This document shows, in pieces, positions 1-8,934 of a stretch of 64,000 nt of DNA. The notes below the pieces were generated by a model, which was given only the letters and a program-made list of their open reading frames with translations, made no database searches and was not told the DNA's origin. Origin of the DNA: Rhodococcus oxybenzonivorans (lineage in GTDB: Bacteria; Actinomycetota; Actinomycetes; Mycobacteriales; Mycobacteriaceae). The position numbers were made by a program, and so were the translations under genes. Numbering within the stretch: the first letter of the stretch is position 1; each line of letters begins with the position of its first letter. The DNA is taken from NCBI RefSeq assembly GCF_003130705.1, contig NZ_CP021354.1:3596001-3660000 (forward strand), read 5' to 3'.

Positions 1-2
1 AC

Positions 3-1340
3 ACGCCTCTGCCGAGCACGCCGCTCGAGGCGCTGCAGAGTTCGCCGCTCGGCCCGCTACTCGACACCCCGATCGGCGTGCCGGCGCTGCCCGAACTCCC
101 ACCGTTGCCTGCTCTTCCGCCGTTGCCTGCTCTTCCGCCGTTGCCGCCCAATCCGGTGGAGGCCCTCCTCCAGGGACAAGGCCTGCCCGGACTGCCGGGA
201 ATCGACGAGTTGTTCAAGCCACTCACCGACCTCGCGGGCACGTTCGGTACCGGGACGTTCGGCTCCGTCGATCCGACATCGGTGCTCGACATGTCCTCCG
301 GACTGATCGACCAGGCCATTTCGCTCAGCATGTCGGGACTGAAGGCGCTCGATCAGATCTGGCAGAGCCAGGCGGCGCAGGCCGCGCAGGTCCAAGGACA
401 GCAGGCTCAGGTAAGCGGCGCAGAGCTGAGCGAGCGTGGCACGCAGATTTCCGGGACCACCCAGACCGCCGCTGCGTCGGTGGCCCGTGGCAACGCCAAT
501 CTGATGACCATCTCCGAATCATTCGCCTCCACTGCGGTCGCTGCAGCCCCGATGGTGATGACGCCGCCCGGGCAGGCGATGCTTCTCGCGTCGGCCGCCG
601 AACACATCAAGGCCGCGATCGGAGTGGTCACGCAGACACGAACCGAGCTGAACGAGCAGACCCTCACCATGAACGGCCTCGCGGCACCGGTGCCCGTGCC
701 GCCGCCGCCGCCCGGACCGTCCGCCGCAGCGGCGACGTCGCCGTTTGCCGTCGCGGGCACCGTGCTCGAGAGCGTCGGTACCCCGTTGGTCTCCACAGTT
801 ACCGACAGCCTCGATCAACTCGTTTCGGCCACGACGCAGGCCGCGAGTGTGTCGCCCAGTGACGTGTCCGCCGACTCCGTCGCGGCCAGGTCCGGCTCGC
901 CCGCGCCGGCCGGTGCAGCGCACGGTGTCCCCGGCTCGGTGGGCATCGCAGGTGGTACCGGAATCGGCATGTACGGCGCCGGCACCGGAACACCTTCTGG
1001 GAGCGTCGCTTCCGTGCCGCGCGCACCGGTGGCCGGTTCCGTTCCGCCAAGCGCTGCCGGTGTGGCGACTCCGGCTGCCACGGGCACGCCAGGAGCACTC
1101 GGCACGTCGACAACGACCGGAGTGGGAACAGCCGGCGGGCCGATGGGCGCGATGGGTGGCGGCGCAGGAATGGCGGGGGCGGGTCGCGGTGGCGACGAAC
1201 AGCTCAGCGGCCGCACCACACCCGGCTACCTCGTGAACGCGGGCGACAGCAACGCCTTCGTCGGCGACCTCCCAATGGTGGCTCCGGCCGTCATCGGCGG
1301 CGAAGAACTCGACGACGGCCAGATCGACGCCAGGAACTGA
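3..1340 (+). CDS. Pro/Ala-rich protein of unknown function, 5' end outside window
   Basis: The reading frame is open from the first base, so the true start lies upstream; the first in-frame start-like codon (GTG at 78) sits inside proline-rich sequence and is probably internal. At least 445 residues are visible. The order is a Leu-Pro repeat tract (LPPLPALPPLPALPPLPP), a middle region rich in Ala, Gln and Ser that could be helical (roughly residues 95-215 of the visible part), a short poly-Pro stretch, then a long Gly/Ala/Ser/Pro-rich low-complexity tail with a more ordered C-terminus containing GYLVNAGDSNAFVGDLP. No catalytic motif, signal peptide or clear membrane segment is visible. Composition resembles secreted or surface-associated actinobacterial proteins, but I do not recognise the family and assign no function. 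Confidence 0.7.
   Translation, partial: TPLPSTPLEALQSSPLGPLLDTPIGVPALPELPPLPALPPLPALPPLPPNPVEALLQGQGLPGLPGIDELFKPLTDLAGTFGTGTFGSVDPTSVLDMSSGLIDQAISLSMSGLKALDQIWQSQAAQAAQVQGQQAQVSGAELSERGTQISGTTQTAAASVARGNANLMTISESFASTAVAAAPMVMTPPGQAMLLASAAEHIKAAIGVVTQTRTELNEQTLTMNGLAAPVPVPPPPPGPSAAAATSPFAVAGTVLESVGTPLVSTVTDSLDQLVSATTQAASVSPSDVSADSVAARSGSPAPAGAAHGVPGSVGIAGGTGIGMYGAGTGTPSGSVASVPRAPVAGSVPPSAAGVATPAATGTPGALGTSTTTGVGTAGGPMGAMGGGAGMAGAGRGGDEQLSGRTTPGYLVNAGDSNAFVGDLPMVAPAVIGGEELDDGQIDARN
102..146 (+). repeat. 18-bp direct repeat encoding Pro-Leu-Pro-Ala-Leu-Pro
   Basis: The unit ccgttgcctgctcttccg occurs twice back to back (102-119 and 120-137) and a partial third copy follows (from 138). The unit length is a multiple of three, so copy-number change would keep the reading frame of the Pro-rich gene. 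Confidence 0.85.
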
Positions 1341-1347
1341 CAGCCGC

Positions 1348-1377
1348 AGGTGGGGCGGAGGCACTGCCGCCCCACCT
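1348..1377. terminator. Stem-loop between convergent genes
   Basis: A perfect 11-bp GC-rich inverted repeat (AGGTGGGGCGG at 1348-1358 and its complement at 1367-1377) with an 8-nt loop lies between the stop codons of two convergent genes. It has no strong T-tract on either side. It probably acts as a bidirectional terminator. Confidence 0.65.
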
Positions 1378-1385
1378 CGGTCTGT

Positions 1386-2045
1386 CTACTCGACGAGCGC
1401 TGCTACTTCGTGATCGGTGAGTGTGGTCATCGGAACTCGTCCGGCTGCACGGACCAACTCCACCGCCCGGAACAACGGGCGCTCGGTCAGCGCGGCGTCG
1501 CGCGCCTCGGCACGTAACTGCTCGATGAGCACCGAGGCGATCGCTGCGGCCGGCACCAGTTCGCTCGTGGTCAGTGCGTCGGCCAGCTTCCGCAGCCCCA
1601 GCACGTCCAGTTCACGGCCGCCGTCAGTGGTGTACAACGCCAACGGCACCGCGAGAACGCCGTCGGAATCGGTGATGCGGACACTCACTTCGCTGACCCG
1701 AGCCGAGCGCACCACCACCTCGGCCGCCACCGCCTTCGTGACATCGACGTGACGGGTTCGCAGCCCTCCGGTCGAAAAAATGACACCGTGTTCCAGCAGG
1801 ACCTTGCGGCGCAGGGTGACGAGGGCCGACAGGGCGGTAGGGACGGCGATCACACCGCCCACCACCACGGCCAGCCACAACGGAGTGAAGAAGCTCAGCA
1901 CGGCACCGACGACCACGCCGATCAGTACGGCGATCATCGCGACCCGCCTGAGGCGCGGCGCAATCAGCTCGATGGGGACGAGGTCGAGTGACACCGGCGG
2001 ATCGTGCTCAGGCGCCAAGGATCGCTCCGACGTGCGCGACGACAT
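1386..2045 (-). CDS. Predicted two-helix membrane protein downstream of hisS
   Basis: 219 residues if started at the ATG at 2045, which overlaps the end of hisS by 38 bp; GTG at 1994 (202 residues) is an alternative just after the hisS stop, and neither has a strong ribosome site. Two adjacent hydrophobic helices are visible at about residues 36-54 and 56-76, followed by a soluble domain rich in beta-prone Val/Thr segments ([24 protein letters not shown]) that resembles the membrane-bound PH-like proteins of actinobacteria. The distal end is a Leu/Ala-rich helical region. Its position immediately behind hisS suggests cotranscription. Function unknown. Confidence 0.7.
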   Translation of the reverse strand: MSSRTSERSLAPEHDPPVSLDLVPIELIAPRLRRVAMIAVLIGVVVGAVLSFFTPLWLAVVVGGVIAVPTALSALVTLRRKVLLEHGVIFSTGGLRTRHVDVTKAVAAEVVVRSARVSEVSVRITDSDGVLAVPLALYTTDGGRELDVLGLRKLADALTTSELVPAAAIASVLIEQLRAEARDAALTERPLFRAVELVRAAGRVPMTTLTDHEVAALVE

Positions 2046-3279
2046 CGGTCGCCGAGATCGATTCCTGGTCACCGGTGGCCAAAGTCTTGATCCCGATGGT
2101 GCCCTCGGCGATATCGCGGTCACCCAGCACGAGTGCGAGTGCGGCACCGGAACGGTCCGCGGCCTTCATCGCGCCCTTCACGCCACGGTTGCCGTAGGCG
2201 AGATCGACCCGAATGCCCTGCGCGCGCAACTGCTGGGCGATCACCACCAGTTTCGCCTTCGCCTCGTCGCCCAGCGGAACCCCGAATACCTCGCAACGGG
2301 CGGTCGACCCTGCCGTCTTGCCCTCCGCAGCAAGCGCCAGGACGGTGCGGTCGACGCCGAGCCCGAAACCGATGCCGGACAACGGCTGACCGCCGAGTTG
2401 CGCCATCAAGCCGTCGTAGCGTCCGCCGCCGCCGATGCCCGACTGCGCGCCGAGACCGTCGTGCACGAACTCGAACGTGGTCTTCGTGTAGTAGTCGAGG
2501 CCGCGAACCATCCGCGGGTTGATGACATACGGCACGCCCAATGCGTCGAGGTGGGCAAGGACCTCGTCGAAATGCGCCTTCGCGGTATCCGAGAGGTGGT
2601 CGAGCATGAGCGGCGCATCCGCGGTCATCTCCCGCACCTCCTTGCGCTTGTCATCGAGAACTCGCAGGGGGTTGATCTCGGCGCGGCGACGCGTCTCCTC
2701 GTCGAGAGGAAGGCGGAAGAGGAACTCCTGCAGACGTTCCCGGTACTGGGGCCGGCAGGTGTCGTCACCGAGTGACGTGATTTCCAGCCGGAAGCCCTCG
2801 AGCCCGAGACCCCGGAACCCGGCGTCGGCAACTGCGATGACCTCGGCGTCCAGGGCCGGGTCGTCGACACCGATGGCCTCGACCCCGACCTGCTGCAGCT
2901 GTCGGTAACGTCCCGCCTGGGGACGCTCGTAGCGGAAGAACGGACCGGCATAGCTCAACTTGACCGGCAACTGGCCCCGGTCGAGACCGTGCTCGATCAC
3001 AGCGCGCATCACGCCCGCGGTCCCCTCGGGGCGCAGGGTCACCGATCGATCACCCCGGTCCGCGAAGGTGTACATCTCCTTGCTGACGACGTCCGTCGAT
3101 TCACCGACACCTCGCGCGAACAGTCCGGTGTCCTCGAAGATGGGAAGCTCGATGTGCCCGTAGCCGGCCAGTCGCGCAGCGCGGGTGAGCCCGTCGCGGA
3201 CCGCGACGAATTCGGCGGACTGCGGCGGGACGTAGTCGGGAACGCCCTTGGGGGCGGAGAAGGTGCTGGCTTTACTCAC
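2008..3279 (-). CDS. hisS: Histidine-tRNA ligase
   Basis: Class II aminoacyl-tRNA synthetase that charges tRNA-His in the cytoplasm. The 423-residue product has the usual length. It starts [16 protein letters not shown], contains the motif-2 segment [14 protein letters not shown], the HisRS signature [13 protein letters not shown] and the Gly-rich [11 protein letters not shown], and ends in an anticodon-binding domain ([12 protein letters not shown] onwards). The start is GTG at 3279, about 11 nt after an AAGGAAA ribosome site. It follows the glyoxalase-II-like gene by 15 bp, the same order as Rv2581c-Rv2580c in M. tuberculosis, so the pair is probably one transcript. No T-box leader is visible. 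Confidence 0.97.
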   Translation of the reverse strand: MSKASTFSAPKGVPDYVPPQSAEFVAVRDGLTRAARLAGYGHIELPIFEDTGLFARGVGESTDVVSKEMYTFADRGDRSVTLRPEGTAGVMRAVIEHGLDRGQLPVKLSYAGPFFRYERPQAGRYRQLQQVGVEAIGVDDPALDAEVIAVADAGFRGLGLEGFRLEITSLGDDTCRPQYRERLQEFLFRLPLDEETRRRAEINPLRVLDDKRKEVREMTADAPLMLDHLSDTAKAHFDEVLAHLDALGVPYVINPRMVRGLDYYTKTTFEFVHDGLGAQSGIGGGGRYDGLMAQLGGQPLSGIGFGLGVDRTVLALAAEGKTAGSTARCEVFGVPLGDEAKAKLVVIAQQLRAQGIRVDLAYGNRGVKGAMKAADRSGAALALVLGDRDIAEGTIGIKTLATGDQESISATDVVAHVGAILGA

Positions 3280-3294
3280 TGTCGCTACTTTTCC

Positions 3295-4002
3295 TTACTT
3301 CGATCCCGGGAGTCCAACGAGGAACGGGTTGGATGCGCGCTCGGCCCCGATGGAACTCGATCCGCCGTGCCCGGGCAGCACCGCCGTGTCGTCGGCGAGG
3401 ACCAGAAGCTTGTCGGCGATCGACTGCAACAACTGTTCGTGGTTGCCACCGGGCAGGTCACTGCGCCCGATCGATCCCTGGAAGAGGGTGTCCCCGGTGA
3501 GTGCGAGCACGACCCCACCGGTCTCCTGCTCGACCCGGGTCCGGAAGACCACGGAACCCTGTGTGTGCCCCGGAGTGTGATCGACGACGAACGAGATGCC
3601 CGCCTGCTCGATTCGATCGCCGTCCGACAGTTCGATCACCTCGCTCGGCTCCACGAAATCCATCCCCTCGATGAACGGTTTCATCGTCGGCCCGATGCCC
3701 CGTCCGGGGTCGGACAACATGTACCGGTCCTCGGGATGGATGTACGCGGGGATGCCGAACTTGTCGCACACCTCATGAGCGTTCCAGACATGGTCGAGGT
3801 GACCGTGTGTGAGCAGCACCGCCGTCGGTGTGAGATTCGACTGGGCGAGAAAGTCGATCAGCGGGCCGGCAGCATCCTGACCGGGGTCGACGACGACGCA
3901 CTCGCGGGCATCGTCCTGGGCGAGGATGTAGCAGTTGGTCTGGAACATCCCGGCCGGAAATCCTGTGACGAGCACGCGCGACGCTCCTGTTCGAGTGATC
4001 AT
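3295..4002 (-). CDS. MBL-fold hydrolase, glyoxalase II-like
   Basis: A 235-residue metallo-beta-lactamase-fold protein. Metal-binding motifs are complete: THGHLDH at residues 65-71, the His of HTPGHT near 146, the Asp of LTGDTLF at 171 and the His of LPGHGG at 212. These match hydroxyacylglutathione-hydrolase/glyoxalase-II-type thioesterases. Actinobacteria use mycothiol rather than glutathione, so the natural substrate is probably a different thioester. It shares a transcript with hisS (15-bp gap) and is divergent from the cyclophilin gene; the 150-bp intergenic stretch 4003-4153 must hold both promoters, though no clear elements stand out. Specificity is inferred from family only. Confidence 0.9.
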   Translation of the reverse strand: MITRTGASRVLVTGFPAGMFQTNCYILAQDDARECVVVDPGQDAAGPLIDFLAQSNLTPTAVLLTHGHLDHVWNAHEVCDKFGIPAYIHPEDRYMLSDPGRGIGPTMKPFIEGMDFVEPSEVIELSDGDRIEQAGISFVVDHTPGHTQGSVVFRTRVEQETGGVVLALTGDTLFQGSIGRSDLPGGNHEQLLQSIADKLLVLADDTAVLPGHGGSSSIGAERASNPFLVGLPGSK

Positions 4003-4153
4003 TGCAGTCGCTACAGCCTAAGCTGCCGCCCCGCCAGCTCGTTCTCAGGTTCGGATGGCAGACTCTGAAGGTCGTGTGCCGGGGGTAGATCACACCGACC
4101 AACTGCTATATCGACCGACTGCCAGAGAAGACCGATACGGGAGGACCACCGCA

Positions 4154-5029
4154 GTGCCGAGCAACGAGCAGCGCCGGGAAGCAGCGAAACGAAAGCTCGA
4201 GCGTCAACTCGAGCGCCGCGCGAACAGAGCACGCAAGCGCAAGCAGCTGACCATTGCCGGTTCGGTGCTGGGTGTAGTGCTCGTCGTGGCGGCCGGCGCA
4301 GTGGTCTTCGCCCTCACCAACGGTGACGACGACACGACCGAAGCCTCCGCCGACTCGGTGTCCGCCTCGCCCCAGTCGCCCGGTGTCATGCCCGCAGGAC
4401 GCGCCGAGCCGCTCCCCGAGAAGGTGTCGTGCACCTACACCCCGGACGGTCAGCCGCCGGCCAGGCAGGTGAACCCGCCGCGCACCGAGGACATCGACAC
4501 CACGGTCAGCGAGGTCAGCGTCAGCGTGGAGACCACCCAGGGCAATATCGGACTGACGCTGGACAACGCCGACTCCCCCTGCACGGTCAACAACTTCCTC
4601 AGCCTCGCGAGCCAGAACTACTTCGACAACACGCCGTGCCACCGGCTCGTCACTTCCGAAGGCCTCAAGGTGCTGCAGTGTGGTGACCCGACCGGTTCCG
4701 GTACCGGTGGACCCGGTTACGGCTTCACGAACGAATTCCCCACCGACCAGTACCCCGCCGACGATCCGTCGCTGCAGGTTCCCGTCACGTACCCGCGCGG
4801 AACCATCGCGATGGCCAACAGCGGCCGGCCCGGCAGCAACGGCAGCCAGTTCTTCCTCGTCTACGCCGATTCCCAGCTGCCTCCGCAGTACACCGCTTTC
4901 GGAACCATCGACGAGACCGGCCTCGCCACCATCGAGAAGGTCGCGGCCGCCGGTGACGATGCCTCGATGCAGGCGGGCGGCGGCAAGCCGAACCTGCCGA
5001 TCGACATCAAGTCCGTCCGGATGGACTGA
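4154..5029 (+). CDS. Membrane-anchored cyclophilin-type peptidyl-prolyl isomerase
   Basis: 291 residues from a GTG at 4154 preceded by an excellent GGGAGGA ribosome site 9 nt upstream; the longer frame upstream lacks such a site. A short, very basic N-terminus (residues 1-30) precedes one transmembrane helix (about 31-53), so the catalytic part should face outside. A linker is followed by a cyclophilin domain (about 120-291) with GSNGSQFFLVYADS and GTGGPGYGF. The usual FHR and QGGD motifs read CHR and QCGD, and a further Cys precedes TVNNF. This Cys-rich variant resembles Rv2582 (PpiB) of M. tuberculosis in the same gene position. Likely role: folding of exported proteins. Confidence 0.9.
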   Translation: MPSNEQRREAAKRKLERQLERRANRARKRKQLTIAGSVLGVVLVVAAGAVVFALTNGDDDTTEASADSVSASPQSPGVMPAGRAEPLPEKVSCTYTPDGQPPARQVNPPRTEDIDTTVSEVSVSVETTQGNIGLTLDNADSPCTVNNFLSLASQNYFDNTPCHRLVTSEGLKVLQCGDPTGSGTGGPGYGFTNEFPTDQYPADDPSLQVPVTYPRGTIAMANSGRPGSNGSQFFLVYADSQLPPQYTAFGTIDETGLATIEKVAAAGDDASMQAGGGKPNLPIDIKSVRMD

Positions 5030-5054
5030 GGCCGCCACATGTGAGGATGGACCG

Positions 5055-5849
5055 ATGAAACGCACCTCGATTCTCGTCGCAGGCGTGGGCCTCGCGGTCC
5101 TCCTCGCCGGTTGTTCGGACTCGTCCGACTCGGGCGGTTCGGCAACCGGCACCTCCTCGAAGGCATCCCCCACGAGCGCCGCGGCGCAGTCGCTCGACCT
5201 CTCCCGATTCGGCACGTTGCCGCCGGTCCCGGTCCCCGTCGCGCCAACCGTCGATTGTTCGTACCCGGCGGGTCGACCACCCGCCAAGGACGTCACCGCC
5301 CCGTCCGCCACCGGTGTGTCCACCGCAGGCACCGTCGCGGTGAACCTCACCACCAGCGCCGGCCCCATCGGACTGACCCTCGATCGGGCCGAGGCACCGT
5401 GCACGGTGAACAGCTTCGTGAGCCTCGCCGAGCAGGGATACTTCGACGACACTCCATGCCATCGCTTGACGACGGAACAAGGCTTGCAGGTCCTGCAATG
5501 TGGTGATCCGAGCGGCGTCGGCACGGGTGGTCCCGGCTACGGGTTCGACACCGAATATCCCGAAACGGCGTTCGCGGCGAACGATCCGGCGCTGGCCGAG
5601 CCGGTGGTCTACCCCCGCGGCACTGTCGCGATGGCGAACAGCGGACAGCCGGGTAGCAACGGCAGCCAGTTCTTCCTCGTCTACGCCGACTCGGTGCTCC
5701 CGCCCAATTACACCGTGTTCGGTTCGATCTCCGAGGAGGGCCTCGCAACGGTCGAGAAGGTGGCGGCCGACGGCGACGACGGCTCCATGTCCGCGGGCGG
5801 CGGCAAGCCGAACACCCCGGTTCAGATCGAGACGGCAAAGGTCGGCTGA
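5055..5849 (+). CDS. Cyclophilin-type peptidyl-prolyl isomerase lipoprotein
   Basis: 264 residues starting at ATG 5055, 25 bp after the previous cyclophilin. The N-terminus is a lipoprotein signal peptide, MKRTSILVAGVGLAVLLAGC, with the lipobox Cys at residue 20, so the protein should be anchored outside the membrane. A Ser/Gly/Thr-rich linker leads to a cyclophilin domain closely similar to that of its neighbour, with the same CHR, LQCGD and GSNGSQFFLVYADS variants. The two genes look like a tandem duplication in which one copy kept a transmembrane anchor and the other acquired lipid anchoring. A long hairpin follows the stop codon. Confidence 0.9.
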   Translation: MKRTSILVAGVGLAVLLAGCSDSSDSGGSATGTSSKASPTSAAAQSLDLSRFGTLPPVPVPVAPTVDCSYPAGRPPAKDVTAPSATGVSTAGTVAVNLTTSAGPIGLTLDRAEAPCTVNSFVSLAEQGYFDDTPCHRLTTEQGLQVLQCGDPSGVGTGGPGYGFDTEYPETAFAANDPALAEPVVYPRGTVAMANSGQPGSNGSQFFLVYADSVLPPNYTVFGSISEEGLATVEKVAADGDDGSMSAGGGKPNTPVQIETAKVG

Positions 5850-5889
5850 CCGCCCGACCTTCCCGGCGCCCGGTCCCGTACCCAGTCAC

Positions 5890-5941
5890 GCACGAACGGG
5901 ACGTTCGTTCGGTTAGACCGAACCGAACGTCCCGTTCGTGC
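5890..5941. terminator. Long inverted repeat between convergent ppi and rel genes
   Basis: Arms of about 24 nt (gcacgaacgggacgttcgtt onwards, and its near-perfect complement ending at 5941) flank a loop of about 4-6 nt. It lies between the stop codons of the cyclophilin lipoprotein and rel. The strength and symmetry fit a bidirectional terminator. No T-tract follows, as is common in high-GC actinobacteria. Confidence 0.8.
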
Positions 5942-5962
5942 ATGTTGGACAGGGCGGAGCTG

Positions 5963-8338
5963 TCAGGCGGCGGAGGTCACCCGGTAGACGTCGTAGACGC
6001 CCTCCACGTTCCGGACGACGTTCAGCACGTGGCCGAGATGCTTCGGGTCGCCCATCTCGAAGGTGAATTTGCTGATGGCCACCCGGTCACCCGACGTCGT
6101 CACCGACGCCGACAGGATGTTCACCTTCTCGTCTGCGAGTGCCTTGGTGACGTCGGAGAGCAGCCGGTGCCGATCGAGGGCCTCGATCTGGATGGCAACG
6201 AGGAATACCGAGGACGGTGACGGCGCCCACTGGACCTCGATGATGCGCTCGGACTGCTCCTGGAGAGACCCGGCGTTGGTGCAGTCGGTCCGGTGCACGC
6301 TGACCGCGCCGCCCCGGGTGACGAAGCCCATGATCTCGTCGCCCGGAACCGGGGTACAGCATTTGGCGAGCTTCGCGACGGTTCCTTCCGCTCCCGGAAC
6401 CAGGACACCGGCGTCGCCGGTACTGCGCGGGCGCATCGGCATGGTGGACGGCGTGGCCCGCTCGGCCAGCTCCTCCTCCACGTCTCCGACACCACCGAGG
6501 TGGGCCACCAGTCGCTGCACCACATGCTGCGCAGACACGTGGCTCTCCCCGACCGCGGTGTACAGCATCGACACGTCCGTGTAGTGGAGTTCGTGTGCGA
6601 TAGCTGCCATCGATTCGGCGTTCATCAGTCGCTGCAGCGGGAGACCGACGCGTCGCACTTCCTTCGCGATCGCGTCCTTACCGTTCTCGAGCGCCTCCTC
6701 CCGGCGCTCCTTGGCGAACCACTGCCGAATCTTCGTCTTCGCCCGAGGGGACACAACGAACGACTGCCAGTCGCGGCTGGGGCCCGCATTGACCGCCTTG
6801 GAGGTGAAGACCTCCACCACTTCTCCGTTGTCGAGGGTGCGCTCGAGCGCGACCAGCCGCCCGTTGACCCGGGCGCCGATACAGCGATGCCCGACCTCGG
6901 TATGGACGGCGTAGGCGAAGTCGACGGGCGTCGACCCTGCGGGCAACGTGACCACGTCCCCCTTCGGGGTGAACACGAAGATCTCCTTGACCGCAAGGTC
7001 GTAGCGGAGAGACTCGAGGAACTCGCCCGGATCGGCGGCCTCACGCTGCCAGTCGAGGAGCTGCCGCATCCACGCCATGTCGTCGACCTCGGCGACGTCG
7101 CCGGAATGCTTGCCCTTGGTCTCCTTGTACCGCCAGTGCGCTGCGATCCCGAATTCGGCGGTCCGGTGCATGTCGTGGGTGCGGATCTGCACCTCGAGTG
7201 GCTTGCCCTCGGGTCCGACCACGGTGGTGTGCAGCGACTGGTAGACGCCGTAGCGGGGTTGCGCGATGTAGTCCTTGAACCGGCCTGCCATAGGCTGCCA
7301 CAACGAATGCACCACACCGACTGCCGCATAGCAGTCGCGGACCTCGTCGCAGAGGATCCGCACACCGACCAGGTCGTGGATGTCGTCGAAGTCGCGCCCC
7401 TTGACGATCATCTTCTGATAGATCGACCAGTAGTGCTTGGGTCGGCCTTCGACCACCGCGTTGATGCGCGACGCCGTCAGGGTGGCGTTGATCTCCGCGC
7501 GAACCTTGGCGAGGTACGTATCCCGCGACGGCGCCCGGTCGGCGACCAGCCGCACAATCTCGTCGTACTTCTTGGGATGCAAAATCGCGAACGACAGGTC
7601 CTCGAGCTCCCACTTGACGGTCGCCATTCCCAGCCGGTGCGCCAGCGGGGCAATCACCTCGAGAGTCTCACGTGCCTTGCGGGCCTGCTTCTCGGGCGGC
7701 AGGAACCGCATGGTCCGCATGTTGTGCAGGCGGTCCGCCACCTTGATCACCAGTACGCGGGGGTCGCGCGCCATCGCGATGATCATCTTGCGGATGGTTT
7801 CGCCCTCGGCCGCGTTACCCAGAACGACCTTGTCGAGTTTGGTGACGCCGTCGACGAGGTGCGCCACTTCGTCGCCGAACTCCTCGGTCAGCTGAGCGAG
7901 CGAATACCCGGTGTCCTCGACGGTGTCGTGCAGCAACGCCGCGACCAGAGTTGTCGTATCCATGCCGAGCTCGGCGAGGATGCTCGCGACGGCGAGTGGA
8001 TGGGTGATGTACGGATCACCGGATTTGCGCTTCTGACTGGCGTGCTTTTCCTCGGCGACGTCGTACGCGCGCTGGAGGAGGGCCAGATCGGCCTTGGGAT
8101 AGAGCTCGCGATGCAGACTGACGAGGGGCTCGAGAACCGGCCGGATGGTCGCGTTCCGTTGCCCCGTGATACGCCTGGCGAGTCGCGCTCGTACCCGGCG
8201 CGATGCAGACGCCGGAACGGCGAATCCCTGCGCTCCGCGGCTGTTGCCGGAAGCGGGATCCGCTACAGGTGACTCGGCATCGGACTGTGCAGACGAAGGG
8301 GATTTCGCGTTCTGCGACCGATCGAGATTCGAAGTCAT
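5963..8338 (-). CDS. rel: Bifunctional (p)ppGpp synthetase/hydrolase Rel
   Basis: Makes and degrades the stringent-response alarmone (p)ppGpp. The start is ATG 8338 behind AGGAGG, giving 791 residues; an in-frame GTG 18 bp upstream overlaps that ribosome site and is less likely. Domains in order: an HD hydrolase domain with the HD pair at 137-138 (LLHDTVEDT), a synthetase domain ([20 protein letters not shown], about 330-350), TGS ([19 protein letters not shown]), and a C-terminal ACT domain (about 710-791, ending [10 protein letters not shown]). Both catalytic halves look intact, so it is the long bifunctional type. It is last in the yajC-secD-secF-lipoprotein-apt-rel run, with 62 bp between apt and its start. 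Order matches Rv2583c-Rv2588c. Confidence 0.97.
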   Translation of the reverse strand: MTSNLDRSQNAKSPSSAQSDAESPVADPASGNSRGAQGFAVPASASRRVRARLARRITGQRNATIRPVLEPLVSLHRELYPKADLALLQRAYDVAEEKHASQKRKSGDPYITHPLAVASILAELGMDTTTLVAALLHDTVEDTGYSLAQLTEEFGDEVAHLVDGVTKLDKVVLGNAAEGETIRKMIIAMARDPRVLVIKVADRLHNMRTMRFLPPEKQARKARETLEVIAPLAHRLGMATVKWELEDLSFAILHPKKYDEIVRLVADRAPSRDTYLAKVRAEINATLTASRINAVVEGRPKHYWSIYQKMIVKGRDFDDIHDLVGVRILCDEVRDCYAAVGVVHSLWQPMAGRFKDYIAQPRYGVYQSLHTTVVGPEGKPLEVQIRTHDMHRTAEFGIAAHWRYKETKGKHSGDVAEVDDMAWMRQLLDWQREAADPGEFLESLRYDLAVKEIFVFTPKGDVVTLPAGSTPVDFAYAVHTEVGHRCIGARVNGRLVALERTLDNGEVVEVFTSKAVNAGPSRDWQSFVVSPRAKTKIRQWFAKERREEALENGKDAIAKEVRRVGLPLQRLMNAESMAAIAHELHYTDVSMLYTAVGESHVSAQHVVQRLVAHLGGVGDVEEELAERATPSTMPMRPRSTGDAGVLVPGAEGTVAKLAKCCTPVPGDEIMGFVTRGGAVSVHRTDCTNAGSLQEQSERIIEVQWAPSPSSVFLVAIQIEALDRHRLLSDVTKALADEKVNILSASVTTSGDRVAISKFTFEMGDPKHLGHVLNVVRNVEGVYDVYRVTSAA

Positions 8339-8400
8339 GCCGTCACCTCCTACCACTGGTTAGCTGGGCCTTTCGGCACCACCAGGCACAACTTTAGTAC

Positions 8401-8934
8401 TCAGACCGTGACGAGGGACGTGAGCGGGTACTTTCCGAGCCGCGTCCTGCCACCGAGCGCCGCGATCTCGAGAACCACCGCCACACCGATCACTACGGCA
8501 CCTGCCGATTCGAGGAGGCGAGCGGTGGCCTCGATCGTCCCACCGGTGGCCAGGACATCGTCGACGACAAGCACCGAGCGGCCGTCCAATCCGAGGGAGT
8601 CGGCAGGGATTTCGAGCGTCGCCGTACCGTATTCGAGGGTGTACGACTGTGCGAGCACCGGCGGCGGAAGCTTGCCTGCCTTACGCACCGCCACCACGCC
8701 GGAGCCGAGCTCCCGTGCGACCCCGCCACCGAGAAGAAATCCTCGCGCGTCGACGGCGGCGATCACCTCCGCATCCGGCGCGCATGCGGCCAGCGCATCG
8801 ACCACGACGCGGAATCCGGTGGCATCGGAGAAGACGGGCGTGAGGTCCGCGAACCGCACCCCAGGCTCGGGAAAGTCGTCCGCCCACCGGGTGAGCCGGG
8901 TGACGACGTCATGTGCGGAAGAAGTGTCGGTCAC
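8401..8934 (-). CDS. apt: Adenine phosphoribosyltransferase
   Basis: Purine salvage enzyme that joins adenine and PRPP to give AMP. The 177-residue product contains the PRPP-binding motif VLVVDDVLATGGT at 121-133 and the APRT-typical DARGFLLGG near residue 62. The start is GTG 8934, which overlaps the stop of the upstream lipoprotein gene as GTGA; upstream frame extension is inside that gene and can be ignored. Its placement just before rel is conserved in actinobacteria and links salvage of purines with purine-based alarmone metabolism (inference). Confidence 0.95.
   Translation of the reverse strand: MTDTSSAHDVVTRLTRWADDFPEPGVRFADLTPVFSDATGFRVVVDALAACAPDAEVIAAVDARGFLLGGGVARELGSGVVAVRKAGKLPPPVLAQSYTLEYGTATLEIPADSLGLDGRSVLVVDDVLATGGTIEATARLLESAGAVVIGVAVVLEIAALGGRTRLGKYPLTSLVTV

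Noticed and set aside
5890-5941. Long inverted repeat considered as an insertion-sequence end or CRISPR-like repeat
   Set aside because: It is single, lies between two convergent stop codons and has a short loop, which fits a terminator better.
6293-8272. Plus-strand frame of about 660 codons opposite rel
   Set aside because: Antisense shadow of a conserved gene; composition and lack of motifs argue against coding.
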